Assembly (NCBI GenBank): GCA_050084515.1 | Contig: CM114273.1 | Location: 26,102,001 to 26,166,000 of the forward strand | Direction: 5' to 3' | Origin: Blasia pusilla | Lineage: Eukaryota > Marchantiophyta > Marchantiopsida > Blasiales | DNA length: 64,000 nucleotides | Shown: positions 21,489 to 33,030 of the stretch, piece after piece | How positions within the stretch are numbered: position 1 is the first letter of the stretch | Layout of the letters: the number at the start of each line of letters is the position of its first letter | Notes under the pieces: model-generated | What the model was told of the DNA's origin: nothing | Database searches by the model: none | The model's input: only the letters and a program-made list of their open reading frames with translations | Made by a program: the position numbers and the translations under genes

Positions 21489-21785
21489 CGAGTGCGCAAG
21501 GTGTTAGCTTCTGGAGTTCTCATGTTGGAGGGTCGTGATGGAGTTGTTTGGAAGGACCATGTGCGTAATTGTGCGCCATGTCATCTTCCAAATATAGATA
21601 GTACTGTTGATCCAAGCTTAGCCATGATACGTGCTAGCTTGAGGTGCATGTTGTGTGGGTGTGCTGATAACGCAGCCCATATGTCGGTGTGTGATCGGTG
21701 TTCTAGGGGTTGGCACATGATGTGTTTGACTCCACGTATGGATGTTATTCCTGCTGGAAGGTGGGTTTGTCCTCGATATACTTAG
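21489..21785 (+). pseudogene. Integrase tail and PHD finger of copy B
   Basis: VWKDHVRNCAPCHLPN is followed by LRCMLCGCADNAAHMSVCDRC, SRGWHMMCL and GRWVCPRY. Seven of eight zinc ligands are kept; the last Cys is Tyr (TGT to TAT). The frame ends one codon after the finger at TAG, so the PHD finger closes the polyprotein. Confidence 0.82.
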
Positions 21786-22536
21786 GAGAGGTAGATGACT
21801 TGATCTTTGCATGATATGGATTACAGATGTGCGACTAACGATGGGGCAACCTAGCACCCGGCCTTCTGATCTGTGCACCCACGAAGGTGTATAGCATGTA
21901 GTAGATGTATAGGGCTACCTGGGAGTTAGAGGTACGTAACCGCCTGTTATGGGGGCGAGTTGTGGTACACTTGTGTTTGTGGATGCTCTCGTCTATGTTA
22001 TGTATGTATGTGAGTATGGTATGTCAACGATGTATGTTGTATGACGATATGGATTCGCACGACAGCTGTTATGACCATACGGATTATGTCCTAGAGTATA
22101 GTGTGCTAGTAGAGGCCATACCTTATGTAGGGCCGTAGTGTCTAGGTAGAGATGTGGTTTCATACATAGGGTCGGGGATTACTCAATTGAGGGTGACTTT
22201 TCCAGTAGGGCCCACTCTTAGGTTGGAGGATATAGTGTGGAGTGCACTCAAAGAACAGTTAGTTCTTTGAGTTTAGCCTCTTGCGTCGGAAGTTAGCCTT
22301 GGTAGTGAGTAGAGCTCTTGGCTATGATGGTTCCCGCAAGCTTCGACCTGGATTCTCCCATCGTGGAGTGGGTTTGGCTCGATTGCATGTGATTCTATAT
22401 GTGTGTTATGATAGTAGGTCTTTCACGGATTTCACAGTCCACACTTGTGTTTGTGAATGCTCTCGTCTATGTTATGTATGTATGTGAGTATGGTATGTCA
22501 GCGATGTATGTTGTATGACGATGTGGATTCGCACGA
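21786..22536 (+). repeat. 3' terminal region of copy B: G-tract, B1, two-base spacer, A2, B2
   Basis: G-tract 21946-21958; B1 21961-22064 (TGTGGTACAC to TTCGCACGACA); spacer GC 22065-22066; A2 from 22067 (TGTTATGACC) to about 22430; B2 about 22431-22536, matching B1 over about 100 bp with few changes and ending GCACGA. A2 shows no sequence match to the A repeat of the 8.5 kb unit that I can see, but has the same position, TGT start and length class. Confidence 0.8.
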
Positions 22537-23149
22537 AAAATATAATTTTTAATGATTTTAAGAGGAAGTGAATGATGGTACTCCTATAATCGTATTAGAG
22601 TTTGACATACTCTTCAATCAATGGAAATTAATGTGTCGTATCCTCTTATGCCAAGCCTCTAAAACTTTTTACCTTTCAACCACTTTATCCATATCCTATT
22701 ATTCTTATAACAAATATAGTAGTATCTAATTTGAAGACCCTGCCAAATCTTACTTCCCCTTGCTGCTATCTAGTGGATGGTTAGATCTTCACTAAAATAT
22801 TTTAATATTGAATCTAACCTTATAATTGCATTCTATCATATCTCATTCATATGTAAGATTCCTCGTAATAGTAGGTAAACATATAGTATCTCCCAAAGCA
22901 CTCATGCTAAAGGATGGATGAATGACTAAAATTTTATTTATGTGAGTAATCCGATGTCGTGTATCACCTCCTATTACAATAATTGTTGAAGTCTTCAATG
23001 GTTGCATGTTGGTGACTTGTTCTTCATGATCATGACCAGTCATGATTCGATGCTCTTGTATTGATGTATCATTCTTTACAATTGGTAATGTGACTCCATC
23101 ATGTTTAATTCACATCATGCGGTTCATAGGTGAACACTCTCTCATCACT
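22537..23149. other. AT-rich spacer, no gene seen
   Basis: No supported coding motif, and no 4-bp duplication could be assigned to copy B because its 5' end was not found. Confidence 0.4.
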
Positions 23150-23720
23150 CAGGTTTTTTCTCCACAAAATTCCATTGCAAAAGAATTCCTAATCTACTTT
23201 CATTTTGCTTCTTAAAATAGTCTTTGGCATAGTACGTGACCTTTGTTGCCACAGTAGTTGCAAGATTCAAATTGTCAAAAACCTTCGTTAAGGGAATTTC
23301 ATATACATTTGAAGTCCTCCCTTTCTCTAACCAAGTTCATTTTCTCAAAATATTGTTATGGTTTTTTTGTTGTTGATTCTTATTAGCCCTAGTTTTGTTC
23401 ATCTCAACCTTTGGGAGTAAATCTTCCACTATAATTATACTTTTAACAACCATAATTTCTACCTTTATCTCTTCCTACATAATAAGCATATTCCTATGAA
23501 CTAATTGAAAAAACACTAAGATCTAATTGCATTTGTTCACATATTAGAAATGAAATCAATTCTTGAAGAGTTGGGTATCCCTAGTAAATATGGATGTTTC
23601 AAAAAACTTGTACTCATTTTCTAACCCTTGGAATGTGATCATAAGGAGATCATCATATTCTAAAACAACTCTAATTGTACTTAACTAATCAACAACAGTT
23701 TGGGTAAGGAATACAAGATG
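23150..23720 (-). pseudogene. Ty1/copia gag relic
   Basis: On the minus strand LENEYKFFETSIFTRD resembles the copia gag core, and farther on SCNYCGNKGH followed in another frame by YYAKDYFKKQ gives a frameshifted CCHC zinc knuckle (about 23215-23270). Strongly decayed. Confidence 0.5.
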
Positions 23721-23729
23721 AACTCTCCT

Positions 23730-24010
23730 CTTTATTCAAGATGAAGAATCTTGGGAGTTTACACTTCTACTTTGGTCTTGAAGTGAACTTAGGACCAAGA
23801 ACGACATTCTTGATTGAAGAGATCTATCTTACCTCAAGATTTTGGAACAGAGGATTGTAAAGCAACATCCATTTTCGCAAGTACATAAAGACTATCGATT
23901 GCATGATGATTGAGAGGAGAAGGTAGACTTGAAATTATATGAAATTTTGGTTGCTCACTCAACTACATTATCAACTCAAGACCAAACATTGTGTTTGAAA
24001 TAAGCTAAAT
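23730..24010 (+). pseudogene. Possible Ty1/copia RT C-terminal relic
   Basis: The plus strand reads MKNLGSLHFYFGLEV, close to the copia RT string that follows the catalytic box, then LKLYEILVAHSTTLSTQ, like the downstream LVGSLIYLT region. It is in the opposite direction to the gag relic at its left, so the two are separate or rearranged. Confidence 0.4.
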
Positions 24011-24954
24011 CAATCAACACAAAGATGATCCCCATAAATCCCCCGTAATTGCAAAAAAAAAGGATGGTAAAGTATTTGCAATGAACTTGCACATTTGGCT
24101 TTCCTACAATTTTGGTACCTAACAAGACCCTCTACTCTTTGAATTTTCAAAAGGAAATCTCTCTTCGTATTAAAGGGCATGTTTCTTGTATTCTTGTATT
24201 GAATCCTCTCAACCGTTTTACTATTATGGCATTTATCCTTATTATGGTTTATCATTTAATACCAAAAAAAAATTTCCTCTGTATTGATTTGCGATGTATT
24301 ATAGCATTTTATTTTATATCATTTTTTATTTTTATTTTTGTGATTTCTATCATTATCACGTTTGCACACTAATGTGTTCATCTACCCCACAACATTAAAT
24401 TGAAATCACATTATCAAATTTTGTACTATTGACAATATAATTTATCCAATCAACCCATAAGTTTGTAATGTGAACTTAGTATTATATTTTAAATTTTTAT
24501 TTCCAGATTAGTACAATATGTATATTGAACTTTATATCGTATACACTATTATAAGCTTCTCCTCCATAATCTTTCAATAGGTTTCATAAGTTTGTATTGT
24601 GTCTCCATGGTGGTTTGTATTGAAGGCATACATATTCCCATGCCTAAGTAGTGTCTCCCTCTATAGGCCTACATAATGTCAAGTTATCCTATTTGGATTG
24701 AAGACTATTATATACGACCACAAAATTGATTGATGTCCCTTCGTTGTGTCTCGATCTGTATTGAAGATTTGTTAATGCCAAGTACACTTAATTTTGGATC
24801 TCTTTTCTATTCACGTGTATACTTACATTTTAGTAATATTATTTTATAGTAATACTCCACATTTTGGGGGCCCCACACTAGTTAATCTTTTTCCTTTTCA
24901 AACTATACACTAGCTTTTTAAACACTTATTTATTTGCCATATATAGTACGAGCA
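24011..24954. other. AT-rich spacer, no gene seen
   Basis: Strongly AT-rich with long T runs; no supported feature. Confidence 0.4.
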
Positions 24955-25060
24955 CCCTACTAATATATTATCATGGGAGAGTGCTCTTATAAGAGTGTCA
25001 TGTCTTCACCTTACTAATATATTATCACGGAGAGTACTCTTATAAGAGTGTCCTATCTTC
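24955..25060. repeat. Tandem pair, unit about 55 bp
   Basis: TAATATATTATCA followed by GGAGAGT.CTCTTATAAGAGTGTC occurs twice in a row (about 24960 and 25014). Each unit holds a CTCTTATAAGAG palindrome. Confidence 0.75.
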
Positions 25061-25198
25061 ATTAACATCTATCTTTTCCGACAATTGACATGTGTCACTC
25101 TTTCTAAGCCAAAACATTTACGCTCCTCCACTAACTTTGTCTAGTTGGACTCTCTTTCACCAGTGCTACTATTCATGTATAAAGACCTATGAGAAGAG

Positions 25199-25310
25199 GA
25201 AATTAAGAATGTGGCGTTGCAAGTGGGTAAGAGGGAGACATAAAAGAAGGAGCTGAAATTAAGAATGTGGCGCTGCAAGAGGGTAAGAGGGAGACACAAA
25301 AGAAAGAAAA
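25199..25310. repeat. Tandem pair, unit 56 bp
   Basis: AATTAAGAATGTGGCG starts at 25201 and again at 25257, followed in both by GCAAG.GGGTAAGAGGGAGACA. Confidence 0.8.
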
Positions 25311-25488
25311 AAAAGGGAGCACTTACACGACATTGACAAGAAAGGAATGCCTCCGACGGCCACAATGACGTCGCCATGAAAAAGCCATACCCACAATTTT
25401 CACGTGTCCCTCCAGACACCATTGACCAGATCACCAGCAATCTCATTTCTCGAACCCCCCGCTACCCTAGCCTACCCACGAACGCCAT

Positions 25489-25692
25489 CGCCCAGGGTTT
25501 ACCATTTCCTGAGTAGACAGGACTGTCATCTACTCTAATCTTCAGGAATACGAACATCGCCCAGGGTTTACTATTTCCTGAGTAGACAGGACTGTCATCT
25601 ACTCTCATCTTCAGGAATACGGACATCGCCCAGGGTTTACTATATCCTGAGTAGACAGGACTTTCATCTATCTCATCTTCAGGAATACGAAC
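25489..25692. repeat. Three tandem copies of a 69-bp unit
   Basis: CGCCCAGGGTTTAC starts at 25489, 25558 and 25627. The units also share CCTGAGTAGACAGGACT and ATCTTCAGGAATACG. Only a few substitutions and a two-base loss in the third unit separate them, so the expansion is recent. Confidence 0.9.
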
Positions 25693-27970
25693 AGCTTATC
25701 TTCTCATGCTCGCAGTTACCCGCCGATCCTCCTCGGCCCACGAAATTCAACCCCGGCCGTCGGCGGCAGATTAAACAGGTGTTTGGAGGATCCCAATGTG
25801 TCTGCCTCACGTCTTAGGTCGCAGGAGAATCGAACCGGTTTCATAGCCTTTGAATGTTTACTTGACACTTACTTACACCTGTTGTGCATAACCAGTCCTT
25901 CCTGCGAGATTTTTTCTTACTCTTCCTCGTTGACCGCTGCAGGAGACCTCGATCACAACCGCTTGTGCTCTCTGTCTGTATTACCGCTCCACCTTTTCAC
26001 AATTGACCGCACTCGATCTTCCAAAGGTCCGCACTGGACTCCGGTCTCAAACAGAGGATGGCATTGGACATTGACCCTTGCGCAATCCGGTAGGTCGGTT
26101 TCAGCGATCCTACGCAGGAATTTGCAGGCAGAGAATCTAATTATCGAACCGAGGGCGACGTTGGAAATCATTTCAATCCGCTTCAGCAAGCAAGTCTTCT
26201 GCGCAATTCGTGTGCAGAAAATTATGCTCATCCAGATGAGATGTCGAGCGGAGTGTCAGGAACTTTCGGGGTGGATGTACTTGTCCCAAGTGTGCGACTT
26301 CATGAGTTCCTCTTGTTGAGGACCCGTCACTCGGACGGCGTCCTTGAGACAGGTAGAGAAGGTTCTACCACAATCTACACTGCAATTGATTATAACTTTC
26401 TTCGACTTCTCAAAAGAGAGCGCTTTGCTCAGATTTGTCGTGGGACAAGATTCTCAAAACGCCACCATAGATTCAACTTTGAGATGATATTGCAGGATTG
26501 CCATACCTCGCTTGACTAAGGTCTGACGCACCTTCGCAATGCAACTGCCAAGACCAAGATCTTCAATGTCTCTGCTGTGAGGTCGCCAAGTTTAACCTAG
26601 AAAGTAGGACGGGCGGCAAAGACGAGGCGTTTGCGCTCCGATACCCTCACATATAAGGAGACGAAGTGAATACGTCACAGAGGCGAAAAGGCTTGCTTCG
26701 TGTTCGCCTAAACGCCACTCCTACCAACAGAACGCAATCCTCTACTCCTCACATGCCTGGATTACATTTACACATACACTAGCTCGGCTTCCGTAGGCTG
26801 AGGATGGCACAATGCGATTCGATATCAGTATCAGGCCCTTTGGCAGAGCCTGCCAATCGGAATTCCAGAGCGATATGAACTTCCTCGGGACTAAGAATGG
26901 CAGGTTTTTAGGCTTTCCTGCTCACGCCTTCACAGATACATGAAGAGATTGAAGTGAGGTGAGAGAGAGGATCATTTTCGCCCTTGTATGAACAGCTGCA
27001 GCCTAGGAAAGAACAAAGATATAGAGTTGTTTCTGTCCAAGGAAACCCTACGATAAGAACAGACATGAAGAAATCAAATCAGCATGTAATCGGACGACAT
27101 ACAAAGAGACGGGATGAAAATTAAAAGTTCAAAATTAAAGGCACCATCTACTCTTTCTTGAAACCCATGCGACACCACTATGTCCTACGAAATCGGTTCC
27201 AGATAAGATTGTTTGTTAGTAGCACTAACTCTCACTCTTGCTCACACGATATTAGGAAAAGAGAGAACAATTCCAAAGATCCGAATTCCAGTTTCACAGA
27301 GCCCACAATGTCGTGGTCTCACTGAAAATGTAGCAGTGCAATGCAGTTCTAATCCTAGCTCCGTTTCGGGCTTTACGTGGGCATTCGTCCAGACTTTGCT
27401 GACTAAGATGGATATACATATCGTCCTTCATCCTTCACGAGCCCAGCCAGCACCAGCGCGAGTGCTTTCCTGGTTTTCAACTTCCCACGCCTGCGTCCCA
27501 TCTCTTAAGACCAGTGAACTTGTCCTTGACACCCACCAGCTCTAGACGGGCTGTAGCTGGAGTTCGTGAACAAGTAGCAAGAGCTAACCTCAGGTCCGAA
27601 TTCCGCGAATATTGGTGAAATGGGTAGTACATAACCCTATTACCTGCAGTTGAACGGTGGGGGACCATTCAGGGGTTTGACTCACCGAATGGGTGGGGGG
27701 AGAGGGAAGTATACAAATATATAACCCGATAATAACCCGTCAGGGTGAATTACCACTTAATAAGCTTCTTGAACATTAGATAAAAATAAAAATACATGAT
27801 ACGTGACGGATCGTTCCAAAGGCACAATCGGTGCTCAGTTCAATAACTTCATGTGCTGGACCGCTGCGTGGACAGAATCACTGATTTGCAACTTGGCTGA
27901 GAATTTGGCCCAAGACAATAGAGCAATGACTCATTCAGGCACTGCCTCCACCGATCGACCGATGATAAGC
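25693..27970. other. Intergenic region, no gene recognised
   Basis: Composition is more GC-rich and codon-like than the retroelement spacers, and open frames of up to 178 codons exist (25783-26319), but none shows a domain, a conserved motif or convincing splice-linked continuation. It may hold non-coding gene parts or a gene I do not recognise. Confidence 0.35.
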
Positions 27971-28741
27971 TCATTCACTCTGCTGAGTCTTCTGAGATTC
28001 GCGTTTGATGACCAAAGCAGCCCTGACAACATTACCTCTTGTGAGCAATCCAACAAGCTTGCCCGAGTCGTTCACGACCGGCAAGCGCCTGAATTTCGTC
28101 TCCAGCAAAAGCCTGGCTGCATCCTCTATGTTGGTTATCTCCCGCACCACGAGCGGCGACGGGCTCATCAGCTCTCCGACGGTCTTTCCGTGAGTTTTGT
28201 TCAGAAGGACCTGAATCTCCTTGAAGGCCTTCCACGTACTGTTGGCAGCCGGGAAAAAACCCCCACTGTCGTTGCTCCGCTTCCCTGAAATTGAGTCTAA
28301 GGCTAACAAATCATAGTCTGACACCACTCCCACCAATCTCCCATTGTCGTCCACCACGGGCAAGCCTGTGATTCTCTTCTCCACAAGAACCTCCAACGCT
28401 TCATCGACCGAGGTGCTGGGCTTCGCAACGTAGAGCTCGTCCAGACGAGTCATGAAGTCACCGACAGTGTACAAATCATTGGTTTTCTTCGACTGCGCAC
28501 TATCCGCTACGGCAGCTCTGGGAGTGAAGCTGACAGACAAACGCGAGACATCCCCACTCGCTCCAAAGCTCGCCCTACCGGTCCTCGTGCTCTCTAATTG
28601 CACCACCGAAGTGGCCACGGCACGAAGAACAGTGCACGGAACAGAACGAGAGCCCAGGCTCAACACGTCCCGTTTCGCTCCAGTTGCAATTGACGAGCAT
28701 GGCAGATGGGCCATCCCCAGACGAGCAGTTTCCGCTGCCAT
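27971..28741 (-). CDS. Plastid-type CBS-domain pair protein (CBSX1/CBSX2-like), intronless
   Basis: 256 codons from an ATG at 28741 to a TGA at 27971. Residues 1 to about 85 are rich in Ser, Thr, Arg and Ala with few acidic residues, as in a chloroplast transit peptide. Two CBS domains follow: residues 93-150 (VGDFMTRLDELYVAKPSTS to VVSDYDLLAL) and 187-244 (VGELMSPSPLVVREITNIED to LLTRGNVVRAAL), each with a PVV(D/N)D.G.LVG core. In Arabidopsis the related plastid CBSX proteins bind adenosine nucleotides and activate thioredoxins; that role is transferred by family only. Length matches the family (about 230-240 aa) plus a slightly longer transit region. No intron interrupts it, whereas angiosperm homologues as I recall them have several, so it may be a retrocopy. 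No stop or frameshift, and composition differs from the flanking retroelements. Confidence 0.9.
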   Translation of the reverse strand: MAAETARLGMAHLPCSSIATGAKRDVLSLGSRSVPCTVLRAVATSVVQLESTRTGRASFGASGDVSRLSVSFTPRAAVADSAQSKKTNDLYTVGDFMTRLDELYVAKPSTSVDEALEVLVEKRITGLPVVDDNGRLVGVVSDYDLLALDSISGKRSNDSGGFFPAANSTWKAFKEIQVLLNKTHGKTVGELMSPSPLVVREITNIEDAARLLLETKFRRLPVVNDSGKLVGLLTRGNVVRAALVIKRESQKTQQSE

Positions 28742-29640
28742 GGCAGCACCGCAGCACCCCTAGACCCTCGTCAGATCCAGCAATCCTCGACAACTCCGGA
28801 ACCGCAACGATCACACGTCTGTCCCCTGCTGACCACCGCACAATTCCGCATTCAACGGTTCGCACTCATCAGCCCGCTAATAGCTCACCTCAACCACCAT
28901 CGTCGGCACACCCATCCTCCTCCTCTCCTCAGTCTCGAACCCCTGGGATTTCACCAGCCCCTACCCCTCCCTCAATCACCTCCTCCACCGAAAATCAACA
29001 CTCCTCCGCTACGCCCCGCCCCTCCTCTCCCTTCCCCTGAACTCCACCCCGATCCCAATCTCAATCTCAATCTCAATCTCAATCCCGTCTTCCCTTCTCG
29101 CCTCCTCCCAGTTCCGCCTCCAGCTTCTTCCCGAACCTTCCCTCTCCCCCTCCGGCGACCTCGTGCGGCCAATTCGCTCGCTTAGCGACCACTCCACCTC
29201 CACTACCTTTCGGCCGAAGCACAAGAGTTCCGCAGGAGCACCGCGCGAGAGAGAGCGAGAGAGAGGTCAGACAGAGGCAGGGAAGGAAAGCGGTAAATGA
29301 CAGAATCCAGAGTGCACACGGAAGCCCAGGAAGAAAGGGTAGGAAGAGAAGAAAACGTGAGATAGAGAGAATGATTGGAGCACGTAGACAGTCGTCCGTT
29401 CCACCGCCTGTCGTGTGCTTCTTCTTGGCAACTTCTGTTCGTGTGTCATATCTTCCTCCACTTTCCCAGATTTCGTCCCATGCAACCGAACGAACCATAC
29501 GGCAACCCTAAAGACACTCCCCTCATCTCTTTATCTGTCCGCCTCTAAACTTCTCTCTCTCTCTCTCCCTCCCCACTCGAAGGCAAGCGAAGCGCGTGAG
29601 ATCACGCGACCACTGAGCTCCTGGCAGCTGCGCCGCTGAT
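28742..29640 (-). promoter_or_regulatory. Upstream region of the CBS gene (probable 5' UTR and promoter)
   Basis: C-rich, CpG-containing DNA with pyrimidine and GAGA-type tracts (29246-29268 and 29550-29572). Such GA/CT tracts are common near plant core promoters. No clear TATA box was found, and the transcription start cannot be fixed. Confidence 0.4.
29059..29090. repeat. Microsatellite (CAATCT)n
   Basis: About five copies of a 6-base unit, CAATCT, inside the upstream region of the CBS gene. Confidence 0.9.
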
Positions 29641-29899
29641 TCACCTCTGCAGTTTACGCCTCCAATCCTTCGCAAACAACTACACGTCTACGGGTTTCAG
29701 GAGGACAGGTGTCGTGTCGGGACGCTCTTGTTTATGAGAGGGCCGTGGGTGGTGGTGATAATAATGCATGTGCATTTGTTTTGTTTTGCATACGCGTTCC
29801 GTTTTTCTCATTTGTGTTGTAGTTTAATTATTGCATGGGACTAGAATTTCAGAAAATGTTTGTATTTGAGTGAAGGAACAAGTTTGTCCTAGACTTGTT

Positions 29900-30310
29900 T
29901 TATAAAAAACTAGCCGGTGGCCGTGCGATGCATTGATGAAATCGGCCCGTCCCCCCCTTAATTTAATTGTTAGCTCCTATCAAACGTGCCACATGTCAGC
30001 ACGGGAAGGGCCTAAAATGCATATGTGTCATGCATAAGAAGCCTTTGCCTGAAACCCATATTGTTTTAATAGTATAGGTGTAAGGTGTTCATGCCGGTAC
30101 ACAGGAAATAAAAAGTGTTTAAGAGCTAGTGTATGGCCCGGGAAAGGAAGAGATTAATGATGTTGCAAACGAACTCAATTTTTTTTCTTGTTGCCCGTAA
30201 CATGTGAAACATTTTTTGCTGCCCAGTTGCCACGTGTCAAACAGAGAGGTGTTTGCAAATCAAGAAGGCACTCTCCCATAATAATATAGACTAGTATAAT
30301 GCCTACGATA
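29900..30310. repeat. Dispersed repeat R1, unclassified
   Basis: The stretch with AAATAAAAAGTGTTTAAGAG, CTAGTGTATGGCCCG and CTTGTTGCCCGTAACATGTGAAA (30095-30225) recurs at 33755-33890. Its end (GCCACGTGTCAAA.AGAGAGGTGTTTGCAAATC to ACTCTCCCATAATAATATAGA, 30228-30300) recurs at 58308-58372. The GCCGTGCGATGC block near its left end is of a type often seen at ends of plant repeats, but the class is not determined. Confidence 0.65.
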
Positions 30311-30339
30311 TGCACAGGTGAAAATCACCCGCGAGGAAG

Positions 30340-30690
30340 GCATCTCGTTCATCAATGTAAGTTCAGTTGTTCTGTTATGTTAATTTAGCTCTTTATGACA
30401 TGTGTCATCACGGGAGGAGGACAAAATGTGTATGTGTCATCTTCGGAGGAAGGGGTCCTCAAACCCCATCCTCTTTTAATTATATAAATAAAATCAATCC
30501 TCCCACTTGCTTATATGTTCCATTCATTACCGTTTTTCCTCCTCGTACCCCCACTTCCTCCCCTTTATTGCCCCACTCGTCCTTGCCTTATCTTCCATCG
30601 TCAACTATAAGTCTGTGTGTCTCAACTCTTGCAATCCATGCCTGTCCCAAGGACGGACTTGTCCGTTTTTGTGCAATTATGCGCATTTCC
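30340..30690. repeat. Dispersed repeat R2, first copy
   Basis: Shares block order with 32695-33030: GTTCCAT.C.TT, TTCCCCCTTATTG.C.CACTC, CCTTCCATC, GCAATCCATG, GGACGGACTTGTCCGTTTTTGTGCAA. A shorter related block stands at about 7890-7925. Copies are strongly diverged. Confidence 0.55.
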
Positions 30691-31039
30691 AATCCCAAGA
30701 CTACAACTCACCCAACATCAAGGATTATGCTCCATAATCCAAGAGCATACACTTTGGTCAGGATACCACACGAGAGGGCCCAACCAAACAGAACACACCC
30801 TTGGTGTTATCCAATAAGAGAAAACCAAGGGTGACCAATGGACACTCAATCGCAAACCTTGTGGGCATCTCTTCCTTCCAAGCTCATGCCATCTATCACA
30901 TGTTGCTCGACTCAACCGACGTCGAAAACTACCCACTCACTTCCCACCAACAAACACCACCTCTATTGTGGCTATCTCTACATCCAAGGCACTAACACTA
31001 CCAATCTCATACAACAAGATGGCCAACCATATTACCTTA

Positions 31040-31718
31040 GCTGGAATTTACTTCGTGTCTTGGTGAGGCCATTCATGATGATGCTAGCGAGGTGTTGAAT
31101 CTCCATGATCCTAATGTGTGGGCACATCAAAGTCATTGAGATTCAACATATTCCTAGAGGACACGTGAGAGTACATGGACACTTCATAGAGCCATATCCA
31201 TGTCTTTTGAGAAGCTAGCAATTGCACAACATTGAGACTTATTAAGATGTGAGACCATTTTTTGGAGGAGACTTTTGATCTCCAATTTGAAGGTTCCATC
31301 AGGATAAATATGTGAACCTCCGATAGGTGATGCCAGTCACTTTGGATTTTACGTTGCCTCTCACAATAATTCCTTGGGACCAACGGATAAATCCCAAATG
31401 TACATGCATAAGATAGGTATCTGGACACTTAGACTTGCTTGAGTGACATGGATGACATGAAGGCAATTAATGATGGAGCCACATGAGCATTTAAACCTCT
31501 TGTTCTTAGCATCCTAAAGGTGTATGTCACAAGTAAGTAGAGATAGATAGCTAGAGTTTGTGAGATCTAACCACCAACTAGGGGGCAACATGAGATATTT
31601 TTAGAGCTATTCACATCCGTGTTTGGACTTCGTGGTTGAATAGGTTAAGCTGGTTTTTTGTGTGTTCGATTCCTAACAACATTGTATTTTGTGTAGAGTT
31701 GCATATGCACATGATAGT
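31040..31718 (+). pseudogene. Relic K of the methyltransferase/PHD gypsy family (integrase tail to B1)
   Basis: SEVLNLHDPNVWAH and MSFEKLAIAQH are decayed forms of the integrase tail found in all copies. The PHD region is not readable. A CCACCAACTAGGGGGCAACA G-tract (31571-31590) precedes a decayed B1 ending GCATATGCACATGATA (31716), then GT (31717-31718) and TGTCACC, the start of A2. This is the fourth copy with a two-base spacer. Confidence 0.65.
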
Positions 31719-32694
31719 TGTCACCTTTTTATAGCAAAATAGAGAATATCCACTCAACAATTTGAGGAAGATAGAGGGTCAAGCCCATTAGGTTAAGTAT
31801 GAATTGATGAGGAATATGGCAACATGCAAATACAAGTTTCCCCTTTTTTTGGGGCCATTTTGAGTCTATTTCAATGAAGATATTACGTATTACTTATCTA
31901 AGATGGATCACTTTCAATTTGTGGCAAATGACCCTTGATATGTTACTTTAGGTTTAAGGTCAAGAAGGTGAATTGGAAGCATAAGTAACTAGGGCGAGGG
32001 CTAGAGGAAATAGAATATATATCTCAAGGAAGGAGGGAGAGAGAGAGAGTAGGAGTTTTGTGTGTTTGATTTGGTACGAAATCCAAATTATCCTCTTAGT
32101 ATCGGTGAGTGGAAAAATGTATTTGTTGCAATATCCTCTTGGAAGTATATGCCCAAAGAAACAACTTAGACTATCAAAATATGTACTTCCTTTTTCCTTT
32201 TCCTCTCAATGTTAAGGGACATAAAGAAGAATGAAGTCTTTTCTTCCTCCAACGTTGATGTTTCTAAACTATAAAAAAAATGAATGAGAAAAAAGGGGCA
32301 TTCCAGAGAATAAATTTGAAGGAGCCAAATCCTAAATACCCTTTTAAAACCCCGAAGTGGGTCCAAAATTATTGAAAGAGAAGCAGAAAATAACTACTTG
32401 AGCAAGACTAGAAAACCATTACGTTGCAAGTCCTTTACGAGTGCATAAAACCACTATTTGACATACAATTTCAATATGATAATTTCCTTGTAATTTGTTG
32501 TAAATATTTTGCAAGTGAGTTTTGAGTCAATTTTGTGTGACATATTTACCACTATCCAAACTTGCAACTACATAAAATTTTATTCATTTACAAGCATCTT
32601 GTGAGCCTTTCATAATTGAATTGTAATAAAATGATGATTGTAAGAAAATGGAACTTTCAAGCCGTGTCATGGTCACAATTTATGATTCTAATTC
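31719..32694. other. Spacer, possibly decayed A2
   Basis: It begins TGTCACC as A2 should. Apart from that no matching block or B2 could be read, and no gene is seen. Confidence 0.35.
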
Positions 32695-33030
32695 TCATGT
32701 TTATAAATCAATGGGAAGCTTGCACGTGGATAAAGTTCATGTCCGTAGACTAATGTCCGTCCAATGGAAGGACTTGTCAATGTGGGCCCTATCTTCCCCT
32801 TCTTTCTCATTCCCCCCACTTGCATATTTGTTCCATACTTTTCTATTTCTTTCTCCCCTCACCCCATTTCCTTCCCCCTTATTGGCTCACTCACCCTTTC
32901 CCTACCTTCCATCATGACTTATAAATGTGGGCCCCACTTATTGCAATCCATGTCCGTGGATAGGTTCAGAATTTTCCGTCAATGTGCATCCTAGGGACAA
33001 GATTTTCCATTTTTGTGCAACCATTGTCAA
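32695..33030. repeat. Dispersed repeat R2, second copy
   Basis: Collinear with 30340-30690 over the C-rich centre and the GGACAAGATTTTCCATTTTTGTGCAACC end. Confidence 0.55.

Larger units (their letters stand above)
16260..22536 (+). mobile_element. Ty3/gypsy-type element copy B with methyltransferase and PHD finger, RT core deleted
   Basis: Order: gag-end-like region, (solo A-B unit inserted at 16874-17504), protease, linker, MTase, thumb/RNase H, integrase, PHD finger, G-tract, B1, A2, B2. It belongs to a subfamily with a shorter B repeat than copy A. Its decay is modest: MTase motif IV is intact and the integrase DDE residues are all kept. The RT palm between MTase motif X and the thumb is missing, so it could move only with help from another copy. 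Confidence 0.88.

Noticed and set aside
25783-26519. Open frames of 178 and 92 codons as a host gene
   Set aside because: No domain, start context, splice logic or family resemblance could be shown.
28706-29185. Proline-rich open frames upstream of the CBS gene
   Set aside because: They overlap a CT-rich promoter and microsatellite and look like composition effects.
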